From contig JAWKTT010000060.1 in NCBI GenBank assembly GCA_041398965.1, positions 1 to 15,116 on the forward strand: a stretch of 15,116 nucleotides of DNA, in the 5' to 3' direction. Shown here in pieces: positions 1 to 5,796 of this stretch; the first letter of the stretch is position 1; each line of letters starts with the position of its first letter. The notes beneath the pieces were generated by a model, which saw nothing but the letters and a program-made list of their open reading frames with translations, was not told where the DNA came from and made no database searches. Position numbers and translations under genes: made by a program. This DNA comes from JAWKTT01 sp041398965 (GTDB taxonomy: Bacteria > Planctomycetota > Planctomycetia > Planctomycetales > Planctomycetaceae).

Positions 1-77
1 GCACTCGACGCCCCACCTTCGCTGCACCGCCCCCCAAGACAGCACACTGACGGACCCGCATGTCCGGCGGTGTGGGG

Positions 78-101
78 AGGGTCATCCGCAAGGATGACCC
101 T
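78..101. repeat. perfect 10-bp hairpin with 4-nt loop
   Basis: Arms agggtcatcc (78-87) and ggatgaccct (92-101) are perfect complements around a gcaa loop, which is a GNRA-type loop when read on the plus strand. It begins just past the stop codon of the minus-strand 166-aa gene. It could stabilise or end that transcript, but no T-run follows on the minus strand, so a standard intrinsic terminator is not supported. It lies where an attC site would be expected if the 166-aa gene were a complete cassette, yet it lacks R boxes. Confidence 0.6.
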
Positions 102-109
102 TACCCGAT

Positions 110-610
110 TTATCTGCTCTTTGCATCCACGGTAGCGATGAACCTATTTTTTGCTTCGCTCCAAGACATCCCTTCCGGCATTGGTCCGTCGATGAACGCC
201 AGCAAGTCATCAACAAAACGGTATCCACAGAATGCTGCAGCCTGCCTGAGGTCATCATTCGGCACGTCCGATTCTGCGATTTCAATCAACAAATTAGAAA
301 GCAATCCCTGAGTCGTTGTGGAGATCATCTCCATGTCGGGATTGTCATGCCATCCCTTACCAAACGAAAAAGTGGAGCCTTTAACGAGGATCAATGTCTG
401 ATCTGCATTTGTGGACCACAGCGGAAAGGCGACATCGAATTCATCCGGCACGTAGCACGTCCATCCGCCGTTGATGTCTTCGACCCAGTAACGGAAACAC
501 TCCGGCCGTTTCTCGGCGAAAACGAAATCAACGAACGTTGGGGCGATCGCAAGCGAAATTGCGATCTCGCGAGTGAGCCGCTTCACTTTCGGATGGTTGA
601 GATCGACCAT
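110..610 (-). CDS. hypothetical protein, 166 aa, probable integron-cassette gene
   Basis: I do not recognise this protein. It is a soluble-looking 166-aa product with no signal peptide or membrane segment. It starts MVDLNHPKVKRL, has an aromatic central part (residues ~40-75, with WVEDINGGWTCYVP and FPLWST), and ends in an acidic-to-mixed helix-rich half. The alternation of a PDEF-xx-AFPLW segment with a later helical stretch faintly recalls SUKH/SMI1-KNR4 immunity-type proteins, but this is only an impression. I chose the ATG at 610: a TTG eight codons upstream would lie inside the attC-like site (623-718), and the ATG sits 12 nt after that site's R' box, as cassette genes usually do. There is no clear Shine-Dalgarno. 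Its TAA stop lies in AGATAAA, one base from the AGATAAC expected as its own R'' box, so the cassette's 3' end may be decayed. It is co-oriented with the TIR gene. Confidence 0.6.
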   Translation of the reverse strand: MVDLNHPKVKRLTREIAISLAIAPTFVDFVFAEKRPECFRYWVEDINGGWTCYVPDEFDVAFPLWSTNADQTLILVKGSTFSFGKGWHDNPDMEMISTTTQGLLSNLLIEIAESDVPNDDLRQAAAFCGYRFVDDLLAFIDGPMPEGMSWSEAKNRFIATVDAKSR

Positions 611-622
611 GCAACTATTAGC

Positions 623-718
623 AGATAACGTCAAAGGTGTGGCACGGCGAGAAAAAGACTTCCAGAGCGAAGCGAACGAGGGACGCTATCCGCCGTTGCC
701 ACCACCGTCTTGTTAGCT
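623..718 (-). other. attC: integron attC recombination site
   Basis: Read on the minus strand, this stretch has the full attC layout. R'' is AGCTAAC (718-712, containing the TIR gene's TAA stop), followed by a 5-nt spacer and L'' (706-691, GGTGGTGGCAACGGCG). A variable terminal region comes next. Then come L' (649-636, whose complement is GGTGTGGCACGGCG), a 6-nt spacer and R' GTTATCT (629-623). L'' and L' pair over 14 positions if one G and one A on the L'' side are left extrahelical. Unpaired L''-side bases are the structural hallmark that orients IntI recombination. The total of 96 nt is within the usual attC range. The downstream ATG lies 12 nt beyond R'. Pairing and spacing are seen directly; that an IntI recognises it is inferred. 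Confidence 0.8.
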
Positions 719-1824
719 CTTGTCTTCATTATCGGAAAGCTCTCTCTGGCGTAGGGACATATGCATATACCTGTCCATGTAGCGATCAATCATGTGCGTC
801 ATCTCCATCATGAACATGTGGTCAGACTTGGAACTCATCATCATCATCTCCTCCATGATCGGATGGTGCATCGTCATCTTCAGCACTTGCCTGAGTTCAT
901 GATGCGACTTCTCGATCTTCCGCCGATTGCCGCTCCGAACAGCTTCGTAGAATTCCCGACCAAGTTCATAGAGCCAAGGAGCATCATCTCGAATCATCAA
1001 AAAAATCATCAAAATCCCAACCGGTGAGCTAGACTCATCGGACATCATGAGAAGCTCATCGAACATCCGTGGATGGAATCTCCTCATCTTTCTGCGGCGA
1101 GGTGAATCCACCGCGTCTGCAATTCTACCTTCGACTTTCGATGGAAGGTCTTGGATGATAAGCTTGACCTCTTCAAACAATTTTGCGGCGGAGGTGTCTG
1201 GCGAGCCTGAATCTTCGTCAGAAACCTCTCCGAGCTCCGCGAGGATCGTGTCCTTCTTCTCGATAAACGATCGCACTTGAGACGAGACCGCCTCACGATC
1301 TGGCTCTGAATTGGGAATCCGATCAAGCAGCTGCATGATCAAATTGGTAAGTGACTCCTCATCATCGTCACAGTTCTGAAACTGCGCAAATGGACCAGAA
1401 TTGGCTTTGCTTAACGTGATGCCGAAGGCAACACCATAAACAGGAGTATCCAACTTACCTTTGGCCACACCTGCTTCATAAAGAATCCACGGCCTGTTCA
1501 AGCTCCTTTCGGTAAGAAGACACAAAACACCAGAGGAGTCGTTCAAAGTGTTCATGAGCTTCGGATACCATTCGAGCCCATATTCGATTCCTTGAGATCC
1601 CTTCTTGTCCGAGGAGCGGAAGGACTTGAGCATACCACAGCTCACGCTACTCAGGAGTTTGGATACAGCTTCGGCTAGGAGTGCATCGCGCGTGTCGTGG
1701 CTGATAAAGATCAGAGGCGTAGTGGATCCTTTGGGTGGGGACTTCGGTGGGTCGTCCTTCTTTGTATCGTGGGATTTGGTCTCTGGATCAGCCATGGTGT
1801 TTGGTTTTGATTATCTTGAGCTAA
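629..1824 (-). mobile_element. integron gene cassette carrying the TIR gene
   Basis: If IntI cuts between G and TT of GTTRRRY-type boxes, the cassette runs on the minus strand from 1824 to 629, about 1196 nt. It contains a 24-nt leader, the TIR gene and its attC. In the excised circle its attC would join R'' AGCTAAC (718-712) to R' GTTAGCT (1825-1819). These are perfect 7-nt complements, which supports both boundaries belonging to one cassette. The base composition is visibly more AT-rich than in the core genes further right. No intI gene, attI or cassette promoter can be identified in the window, so the array may be a CALIN or extend beyond the left edge. Confidence 0.65.
713..1795 (-). CDS. 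TIR-domain protein with Met/His-rich C-terminal tail
   Basis: A 360-aa protein. After a Lys/Pro-rich leader (1-25), an N-terminal TIR domain covers roughly residues 26-165. It begins PLIFISHDTRD, continues through WYPKLMNTLNDSSGVLCLLT and reaches RPWILYEAGVAKGK. In this family the Glu after W-x-x-x (here W103, E107) is the NAD-hydrolysing catalytic residue. Bacterial TIR proteins commonly act as NAD-degrading or signal-producing effectors in abortive antiphage defence. Residues 165-235 look like a helical linker rich in charged residues. Residues 236-360 form an unrecognised domain whose last part is extraordinarily methionine-rich, including a run of four Met (317-320) and HMFMMEMTHMIDRYM, with interspersed His. 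The ATG at 1795 lies 24 nt after a GTTAGCT cassette box and lacks a Shine-Dalgarno; the stop overlaps the attC R'' box. No partner gene of a known multigene TIR system is adjacent. The TIR call is firm, the defence role inferred. Confidence 0.8.
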   Translation of the reverse strand: MADPETKSHDTKKDDPPKSPPKGSTTPLIFISHDTRDALLAEAVSKLLSSVSCGMLKSFRSSDKKGSQGIEYGLEWYPKLMNTLNDSSGVLCLLTERSLNRPWILYEAGVAKGKLDTPVYGVAFGITLSKANSGPFAQFQNCDDDEESLTNLIMQLLDRIPNSEPDREAVSSQVRSFIEKKDTILAELGEVSDEDSGSPDTSAAKLFEEVKLIIQDLPSKVEGRIADAVDSPRRRKMRRFHPRMFDELLMMSDESSSPVGILMIFLMIRDDAPWLYELGREFYEAVRSGNRRKIEKSHHELRQVLKMTMHHPIMEEMMMMSSKSDHMFMMEMTHMIDRYMDRYMHMSLRQRELSDNEDKS

Positions 1825-1888
1825 CTAATTGATAGACAGAACTCGTCTGCCTTTGCTTCGCGGGGCGGTTCTGTCTAATTGGATAGGA
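1819..1888 (-). other. possible degenerate attC site upstream of the TIR cassette
   Basis: On the minus strand R' GTTAGCT (1825-1819) is clear. An inverted repeat of nine bases (agacagaac at 1834-1842, gttctgtct at 1868-1876 on the plus strand) fits L'/L''. The expected R'' position (1888-1882) reads TCCTATC instead of RYYYAAC, two mismatches. The spacers are 8 and 5 nt. The single bulged base falls on the L' side, opposite to the convincing site at 623-718. It may therefore be a decayed attC left by a lost upstream cassette, or another integron end. The right-hand R' box is better supported than the whole site. Confidence 0.4.
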
Positions 1889-2235
1889 CGGCAGTATCCG
1901 CGAGGGCTGGCGGTGATGCAAGTCCTTCTGCCTAAGAATGTTTGGGGAACAGGAAAGAGATGAGCCGTTAATCATCGAGACGGAAAGCACGGAACAAATG
2001 ACCCGGAATGTTGCTGCCAGAAAGGATGAAAGGGAGAAATGTCCCGTGATTCTGTGTCATGCGGAAGAATCCCACGGGAATTCGGAAGGAAAGACGGAAC
2101 GACGTCGCACAACGAAATTGCTCATCACCATCATTGACTTCAGGGAGCGGATTCCCGCGCTCGATCAACCGAAGACAGGGTGGCATGTTTGAGATTTTGG
2201 GTGCGATCCCCTATAGCCGACATTGCCACCCAGCC
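1889..2235. other. 347-bp stretch without a recognised gene
   Basis: This lies between the attC-like site and the RHS relic. Short frames exist on both strands (for example 1938-2192 plus) but their products are low-complexity and unlike any family I know. The only structure I noted is an 8-bp inverted repeat, gggtggca at 2178-2185 and tgccaccc at 2224-2231. No integrase remnant could be recognised in any frame by eye. Confidence 0.5.
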
Positions 2236-2558
2236 TATCGGGACGACAACTTGTTGAGTACGATTGATACCATGGGAATCACGGCGTGTGACTTTGCGTA
2301 TACGTGGGATGCCAATAAGAATAAGACGTCTGAGGTAATTTATGGGCCGATGGCTCAGTTTGGGTTTACGGCTCTGGGGGCGACGTATGACGATGCCGAC
2401 CGACTCACTGGCTGGCAACGGGCCGATGGGAATCTGAATCAAAGTTGGAAAGTTGGAACCTGTCACTCGTTAGCGATTGGAACACGTTCACGGAAAATGG
2501 CACACTGGAGAATCGGACGCATGAGATTCAGCTGCGGGGGGCCGATAGCAGCCCTTAG
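2236..2558 (+). pseudogene. RHS/YD-repeat protein fragment, frameshifted
   Basis: The plus-strand frame reads YRDDNLLSTIDTMG, then FAYTWDANKNKTSEV, then ATYDDADRLTGWQRADGNL. These are typical YD-repeat/RHS core motifs of large planctomycete cell-surface or toxin-delivery proteins. After NQSW the frame is lost. The octamer aaagttgg occurs twice in tandem (2441-2448, 2449-2456). Deleting one copy restores NQSWNLSLVSDWNTFTENGT and then LENRTHEIQL, exactly the continuation expected in these proteins, ending at a TAG at 2556-2558. An intact RHS protein has well over a thousand residues and only about 107 remain, with neither a signal peptide nor the conserved DPxGxxxx core end. It is a decayed leftover of a gene removed by recombination or deletion. 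The left boundary is uncertain because similarity fades before residue YRDD. Confidence 0.75.
2441..2456. repeat. 8-bp tandem duplication that breaks the RHS frame
   Basis: Two direct adjacent copies of aaagttgg. Removing one restores the reading frame into a good RHS continuation, so the duplication is the likely inactivating event, probably by replication slippage. Confidence 0.8.
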
Positions 2559-2566
2559 AGAAATCA

Positions 2567-2599
2567 CCGTGGGGTCAGATTGGAAAAGCTGATCCACGG
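2567..2599. terminator. possible hairpin terminator downstream of guaA or of the RHS relic
   Basis: ccgtgg (2567-2572) pairs with ccacgg (2594-2599), and tcag (2575-2578) with ctga (2589-2592), closing a small loop. On the plus strand it is followed by ttgatttt, which is moderately T-rich and would suit the RHS direction. On the minus strand the T content after it is weaker. It lies 58 nt past the guaA stop. Confidence 0.3.
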
Positions 2600-2656
2600 T
2601 TGATTTTCAGCGGAGTGATGGGCTTTGGCCCCGCAAATTTTTGCCTCTCCGTTGCG

Positions 2657-4273
2657 TTACTCCCATTCGATTGTGCTGGGGGGCTTCGAGCTGATGTCGT
2701 AGACGACACGGTTGACGCCTCGGACACTGTTGATGATTCGAGTGCTGATCCGTTGCAGGAAGTCGTAGGGTAATCGCGACCAGTCGGCTGTCATGAAGTT
2801 GTCGGTATCGACGGAGCGAACAGCAATGACATCTTCATAGGTTCTCGCATCTCCCATCACCCCGACGGTTTGCAACGGCAAGAGTACGCAAAATGCCTGT
2901 TGGACATCACCATAGAGACCCGACTTGTGCAGTTCTTCGATGAGGATGGCGTCCGCTTCTCGCAGGGTGACGAGTCGTGGTTCGGAGATCGCCCCGAGAC
3001 ACCGCACGGCCAGGCCCGGTCCGGGGAAGGGGTGTCGCCAGATGAGATTTGCGGGCAAGCCGAGTTCCAAACCCATCTGACGAACTTCATCTTTGAACAA
3101 ATCGCGAAGCGGTTCGATGAGTTCGAAGCCGAGTTCTTCCGGGAGTCCGCCGACGTTATGGTGCGACTTAATGGCGGCGGCCGGTCCATCGGGGTTCCCA
3201 CCCGACTCGATGACGTCGGGGTAGAGGGTCCCCTGGGCGAGGAATCGGGCGTCTTCAATGGCGAGAGCTTCCTGCTTAAAAACCTCGATGAACTCTCGTC
3301 CTATGATTTTCCGTTTTTGCTGTGGGTCGCTGACTCCAGCGAGGGCATTCAGGAAGCGATCGCGTGCGTCGACGATGTGCAGATCGGTCTGGAAGTGTTC
3401 GCTGAAGTTGACGCGAACCTGTTCTCGTTCCCCCTTCCGTAAGAGGCCGTTGTCGACGAAGATGCACGAGAGTTGTGTGCCAATCGCCTTGGAGAGCAGA
3501 GCCGCAACGACGGAGGAATCGACCCCACCGGAGAGTCCACAGATCACCCGGCTCGTCCCGACCCGTTCGCGAATGGCGGCCACTTCGCGCTCGATCAGTG
3601 AGGAGATCTTCCATGTCCCTTGGCAGCCGCAGACATGTTTGACGAAGTTCGAGATAAGTGTCGACCCATGCTCGGTATGGGTTACTTCCGGGTGGAACTG
3701 CAACCCGTAGATGGGCTGTGTGTGGTGACGAATGGCGGCATTTGGACAGGTCTCGGAGGCGACGAGCGACTCGAAGTGTTCCGTCAGGTTATGCACCTGA
3801 TCGCCGTGACTCATCCACGCGGTAAAATGACGCGAAACATCATTCAGGAAGGGGTCTTCCGACTGCGTGACGCACGGAGTGTGTCCAAATTCTCGCGACA
3901 TGCAGGGTGAGACTTCGCACCCAAACGCACGACAGGTCACTTGCATCCCGTAACAGATGCCAAGGATTGGAATCCCCAGGTCGAAGATTGCTGGATCGGG
4001 GAGTGGTGCTCCTTCGGCGTAGACGCTGGATGGTCCCCCCGAGAGGATGAGACCCTTGGGAGCAATTTCGCGGATACGGTCGGCGGAGAGGTCGTGTCGG
4101 ACTAACTGGCAGAGGACGTTTTCGTCCCGCACACGACGGGCGATGAGTTGTGCCGTCTGCGAGCCGAAGTCGAGCACGAGGACGACATCTTCCCCTTGCG
4201 TCAGCGAGTTTGAGGCGGCCTCTTCGGTCCGAGCCACAACGAGATCATCTGCTGCCGACGGGCTATTGCTCAT
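2657..4273 (-). CDS. guaA: GMP synthase (glutamine-hydrolysing)
   Basis: Cytosolic enzyme that converts XMP to GMP with ATP and glutamine, the last step of de novo guanine nucleotide synthesis. The 538-aa product has the normal two-module layout. The class I glutamine amidotransferase domain (about 30-215) has Cys107 in GICYGMQ and His194/Glu196 in LQFHPEV. The ATP-pyrophosphatase domain has its P-loop GLSGGVDSS at 246-254. The dimerisation region contains HPFPGPGLAVR, and the protein ends in the family's YDISSKPPSTIEWE. The start at 4273 is chosen over an in-frame start 54 codons upstream. It is preceded by a strong GGGAGG Shine-Dalgarno, the upstream codons encode no family sequence, and they overlap a promoter and terminator. 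About 29 N-terminal residues precede the amidotransferase, longer than in E. coli. It is transcribed alone: the EF-hand gene upstream ends in its own terminator. Confidence 0.97.
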   Translation of the reverse strand: MSNSPSAADDLVVARTEEAASNSLTQGEDVVLVLDFGSQTAQLIARRVRDENVLCQLVRHDLSADRIREIAPKGLILSGGPSSVYAEGAPLPDPAIFDLGIPILGICYGMQVTCRAFGCEVSPCMSREFGHTPCVTQSEDPFLNDVSRHFTAWMSHGDQVHNLTEHFESLVASETCPNAAIRHHTQPIYGLQFHPEVTHTEHGSTLISNFVKHVCGCQGTWKISSLIEREVAAIRERVGTSRVICGLSGGVDSSVVAALLSKAIGTQLSCIFVDNGLLRKGEREQVRVNFSEHFQTDLHIVDARDRFLNALAGVSDPQQKRKIIGREFIEVFKQEALAIEDARFLAQGTLYPDVIESGGNPDGPAAAIKSHHNVGGLPEELGFELIEPLRDLFKDEVRQMGLELGLPANLIWRHPFPGPGLAVRCLGAISEPRLVTLREADAILIEELHKSGLYGDVQQAFCVLLPLQTVGVMGDARTYEDVIAVRSVDTDNFMTADWSRLPYDFLQRISTRIINSVRGVNRVVYDISSKPPSTIEWE

Positions 4274-4279
4274 CGGAAT

Positions 4280-4301
4280 CCTCCCGACGCCTGTAGGCGT
4301 C
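4280..4301 (-). promoter_or_regulatory. guaA leader hairpin next to Shine-Dalgarno
   Basis: In the minus-strand transcript gacgcc (4301-4296) pairs with ggcgtc (4291-4286) around a four-base loop. The very next bases are GGGAGG (4285-4280), the guaA ribosome binding site, 6 nt before the ATG. The stem could insulate or tune ribosome access. It is too small for a purine riboswitch, and no such aptamer is seen. Confidence 0.45.
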
Positions 4302-4329
4302 TTTCTAAGTTGAATCGAGCGAATCGAGG

Positions 4330-4357
4330 ATTGTAACCCGCCCAATCCAGAGGGCAA
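4330..4357 (-). promoter_or_regulatory. sigma70-type promoter for guaA
   Basis: On the minus strand TTGCCC (4357-4352), a 16-nt spacer and TACAAT (4335-4330) match the housekeeping consensus at 4/6 and 5/6. Initiation near 4323 would give a leader of about 50 nt containing the hairpin and Shine-Dalgarno. It lies between the terminator of the upstream gene and guaA, where a promoter is needed. Confidence 0.55.
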
Positions 4358-4384
4358 CGGTGAGGGGAAACGGTCGTACAATGA

Positions 4385-4440
4385 AAGCAAAAACCGAGAT
4401 ATTTCGCCCTGCATTGTTCCTGCGAGGCGAAACACTCGGT
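4385..4440 (-). terminator. intrinsic terminator of the EF-hand gene
   Basis: On the minus strand ACCGAG (4440-4435) and TTTCGCC (4432-4426) pair with GGCGAAA (4408-4402) and CTCGGT (4398-4393), a two-part stem interrupted by a small 2/3-nt internal loop. TTTTTG follows directly. It starts about 25 nt beyond the EF-hand stop codon. This is the clearest Rho-independent terminator in the window. Confidence 0.75.
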
Positions 4441-4464
4441 AAGAGTTGTCAGTATCGGGCGAGG

Positions 4465-5652
4465 TTACAAGTCGTTTGATGGGCGCTTTTGTTCGGTTGC
4501 CGGCTTGGGCTCGTCGGGAGTCTCTGCCTTGCGGGCCTCGGCACGACTGATCGCTGCGGCTTGTTCTTCACGATCGATGTATCCATCGCCATTCGTATCG
4601 AATTGCTCAAAGTGTGAACGGAGGTGTTCGGGGGCTTCTCGCTTGGATACTTTGCCATCACCGTTCTGGTCCATTCGATCGAAGGACTCGCGTGAGACAT
4701 GTTGACGGTTTGCGCCGCCCCCTTTTCCATCGCCGGAATCAGACGACGATCCCTCAGTGGCGGCCGATTGTTCGCGTTTGTCGATGCTTCCATCACCGTT
4801 CTTGTCGAGCTTGTTGAACTGCCCCTTCAAGCTGGTGGGAAACTCGTCGCGCGTCAAGGTTCCATCGCCATTCTTGTCCATCTTCGAAAAGACTGCTGGG
4901 GTGAACCGTGACCCACTTTCGCGACCACTGGAAGGACGGTTTGACCCCGAGCGACTCCCCGTCCCTTCCGTTCTGCGACCCGAAGAGATGCCGTTGCCAC
5001 CAATGTTGCCACCACTCGAGTTGCCGCTGTTGGAACTCCCGCTGTTGTTCGACCCAGGCTGGCGAGTCCCATCGCCGAGAGTGCCGGTTTGTGGCCTTCG
5101 CTTTTCCGAACGGGGCTCGACTGACTTACTGCCCGAGTTCGAGTTGTTCTGTCGCATCTGGGCTTCTGCTGCTTCTCGCTCCTTGGCATCGACGAACCCA
5201 TCACCGTTGGCATCGATCTGAAACCAGTTGTCGCGAAGTTCCTTCGGAGCTTCACTGGTCGAGATCATTCCGTCGCCATCTTTGTCCAGCCCGTCAAACG
5301 GCGACTTCTTCATCTCGTCGTCCGATGGGGTCGGTTTCGGCTCACCGCGCGGGGCATCGCTGGAAGGAGTTGGCTTCGGAACCTCGGACTGTGGTTGCTC
5401 CGGTTTTGGCGGGGCCTCTTGAGGTGGTGCCTCACGAGGTGGCTCGGTCCCTTTCGGTTCAACCTCATTCGTCGAACCAGCCGAATCCTCAGCGAACAGA
5501 CGCGACTGAAACGGGACAACGGAAAACGCACTCACACCGCACGCAACGACTAACGCCCATTGGGCCAACCCCTTACGACGTACGACCACGGCTATCTCCG
5601 ACCAGAAACGACCTCGAAATCGACCAACACCCCACATTGGGGCCGACTGCAT
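4465..5652 (-). CDS. secreted protein with six EF-hand calcium-binding loops
   Basis: A 395-aa exported protein. An Arg-rich N region and a hydrophobic stretch at about 29-48 form a long signal peptide, with probable cleavage near RLFAED (51-56). A Pro/Glu-rich linker follows (60-113). Six canonical 12-residue EF-hand loops come in three pairs: 123-134 and 147-158, then 259-270 and 283-294, then 328-339 and 352-363. All have the DxNGDG or DxDGDG core, so all look able to bind calcium. A Ser/Gly/Asn/Arg-rich, probably disordered linker (168-248) separates pair one from pair two. Such proteins are common in planctomycetes and are thought to act as periplasmic or surface calcium-binding or adhesion factors; the role here is unknown. 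The ATG at 5652 is preceded by a purine-rich GAGAGAG tract; an alternative ATG lies five codons downstream. It has its own terminator. Confidence 0.85.
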   Translation of the reverse strand: MQSAPMWGVGRFRGRFWSEIAVVVRRKGLAQWALVVACGVSAFSVVPFQSRLFAEDSAGSTNEVEPKGTEPPREAPPQEAPPKPEQPQSEVPKPTPSSDAPRGEPKPTPSDDEMKKSPFDGLDKDGDGMISTSEAPKELRDNWFQIDANGDGFVDAKEREAAEAQMRQNNSNSGSKSVEPRSEKRRPQTGTLGDGTRQPGSNNSGSSNSGNSSGGNIGGNGISSGRRTEGTGSRSGSNRPSSGRESGSRFTPAVFSKMDKNGDGTLTRDEFPTSLKGQFNKLDKNGDGSIDKREQSAATEGSSSDSGDGKGGGANRQHVSRESFDRMDQNGDGKVSKREAPEHLRSHFEQFDTNGDGYIDREEQAAAISRAEARKAETPDEPKPATEQKRPSNDL

Positions 5653-5796
5653 CGACAGGCTCTCTCTCTTCTACCGGAAACTCCGATCTGAATTCCACTA
5701 GAATTCCGACAGAATTATCTCCATCAAAACTCTCGACCAACACGCGTCGTCCTTCCGTGAAAACTCGTTTCCTGCGGAGGTGATGCTTCCGCCGGA

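Noticed and set aside
836..847. catcatcatcat run as a CRISPR or tandem-repeat array
   Set aside because: Only four triplet units, in frame inside the TIR gene and explained by a Met run.
1938..2192. Short plus-strand frame next to the RHS relic
   Set aside because: 84 codons, no known motif, competing frame on the other strand; not enough to call a gene or an integrase remnant.
4273..4330. Purine riboswitch in the guaA leader
   Set aside because: The leader is only about 50 nt and has one 6-bp hairpin; no three-way junction or conserved purine-aptamer core is present.
4274..4435. Upstream extension of guaA by 54 codons
   Set aside because: The extension overlaps a terminator and promoter and encodes no family sequence; the downstream ATG has a strong Shine-Dalgarno.
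4560..5300. Repeated tccatcgccattcttgtc-type segments as a DNA repeat array
   Set aside because: They are the codons of the six EF-hand loops and are explained by protein-level repetition.
4908..5783. Plus-strand open frame of 291 codons
   Set aside because: Antisense of the repetitive EF-hand gene; Arg/Ser/His-rich composition is typical of a shadow frame.
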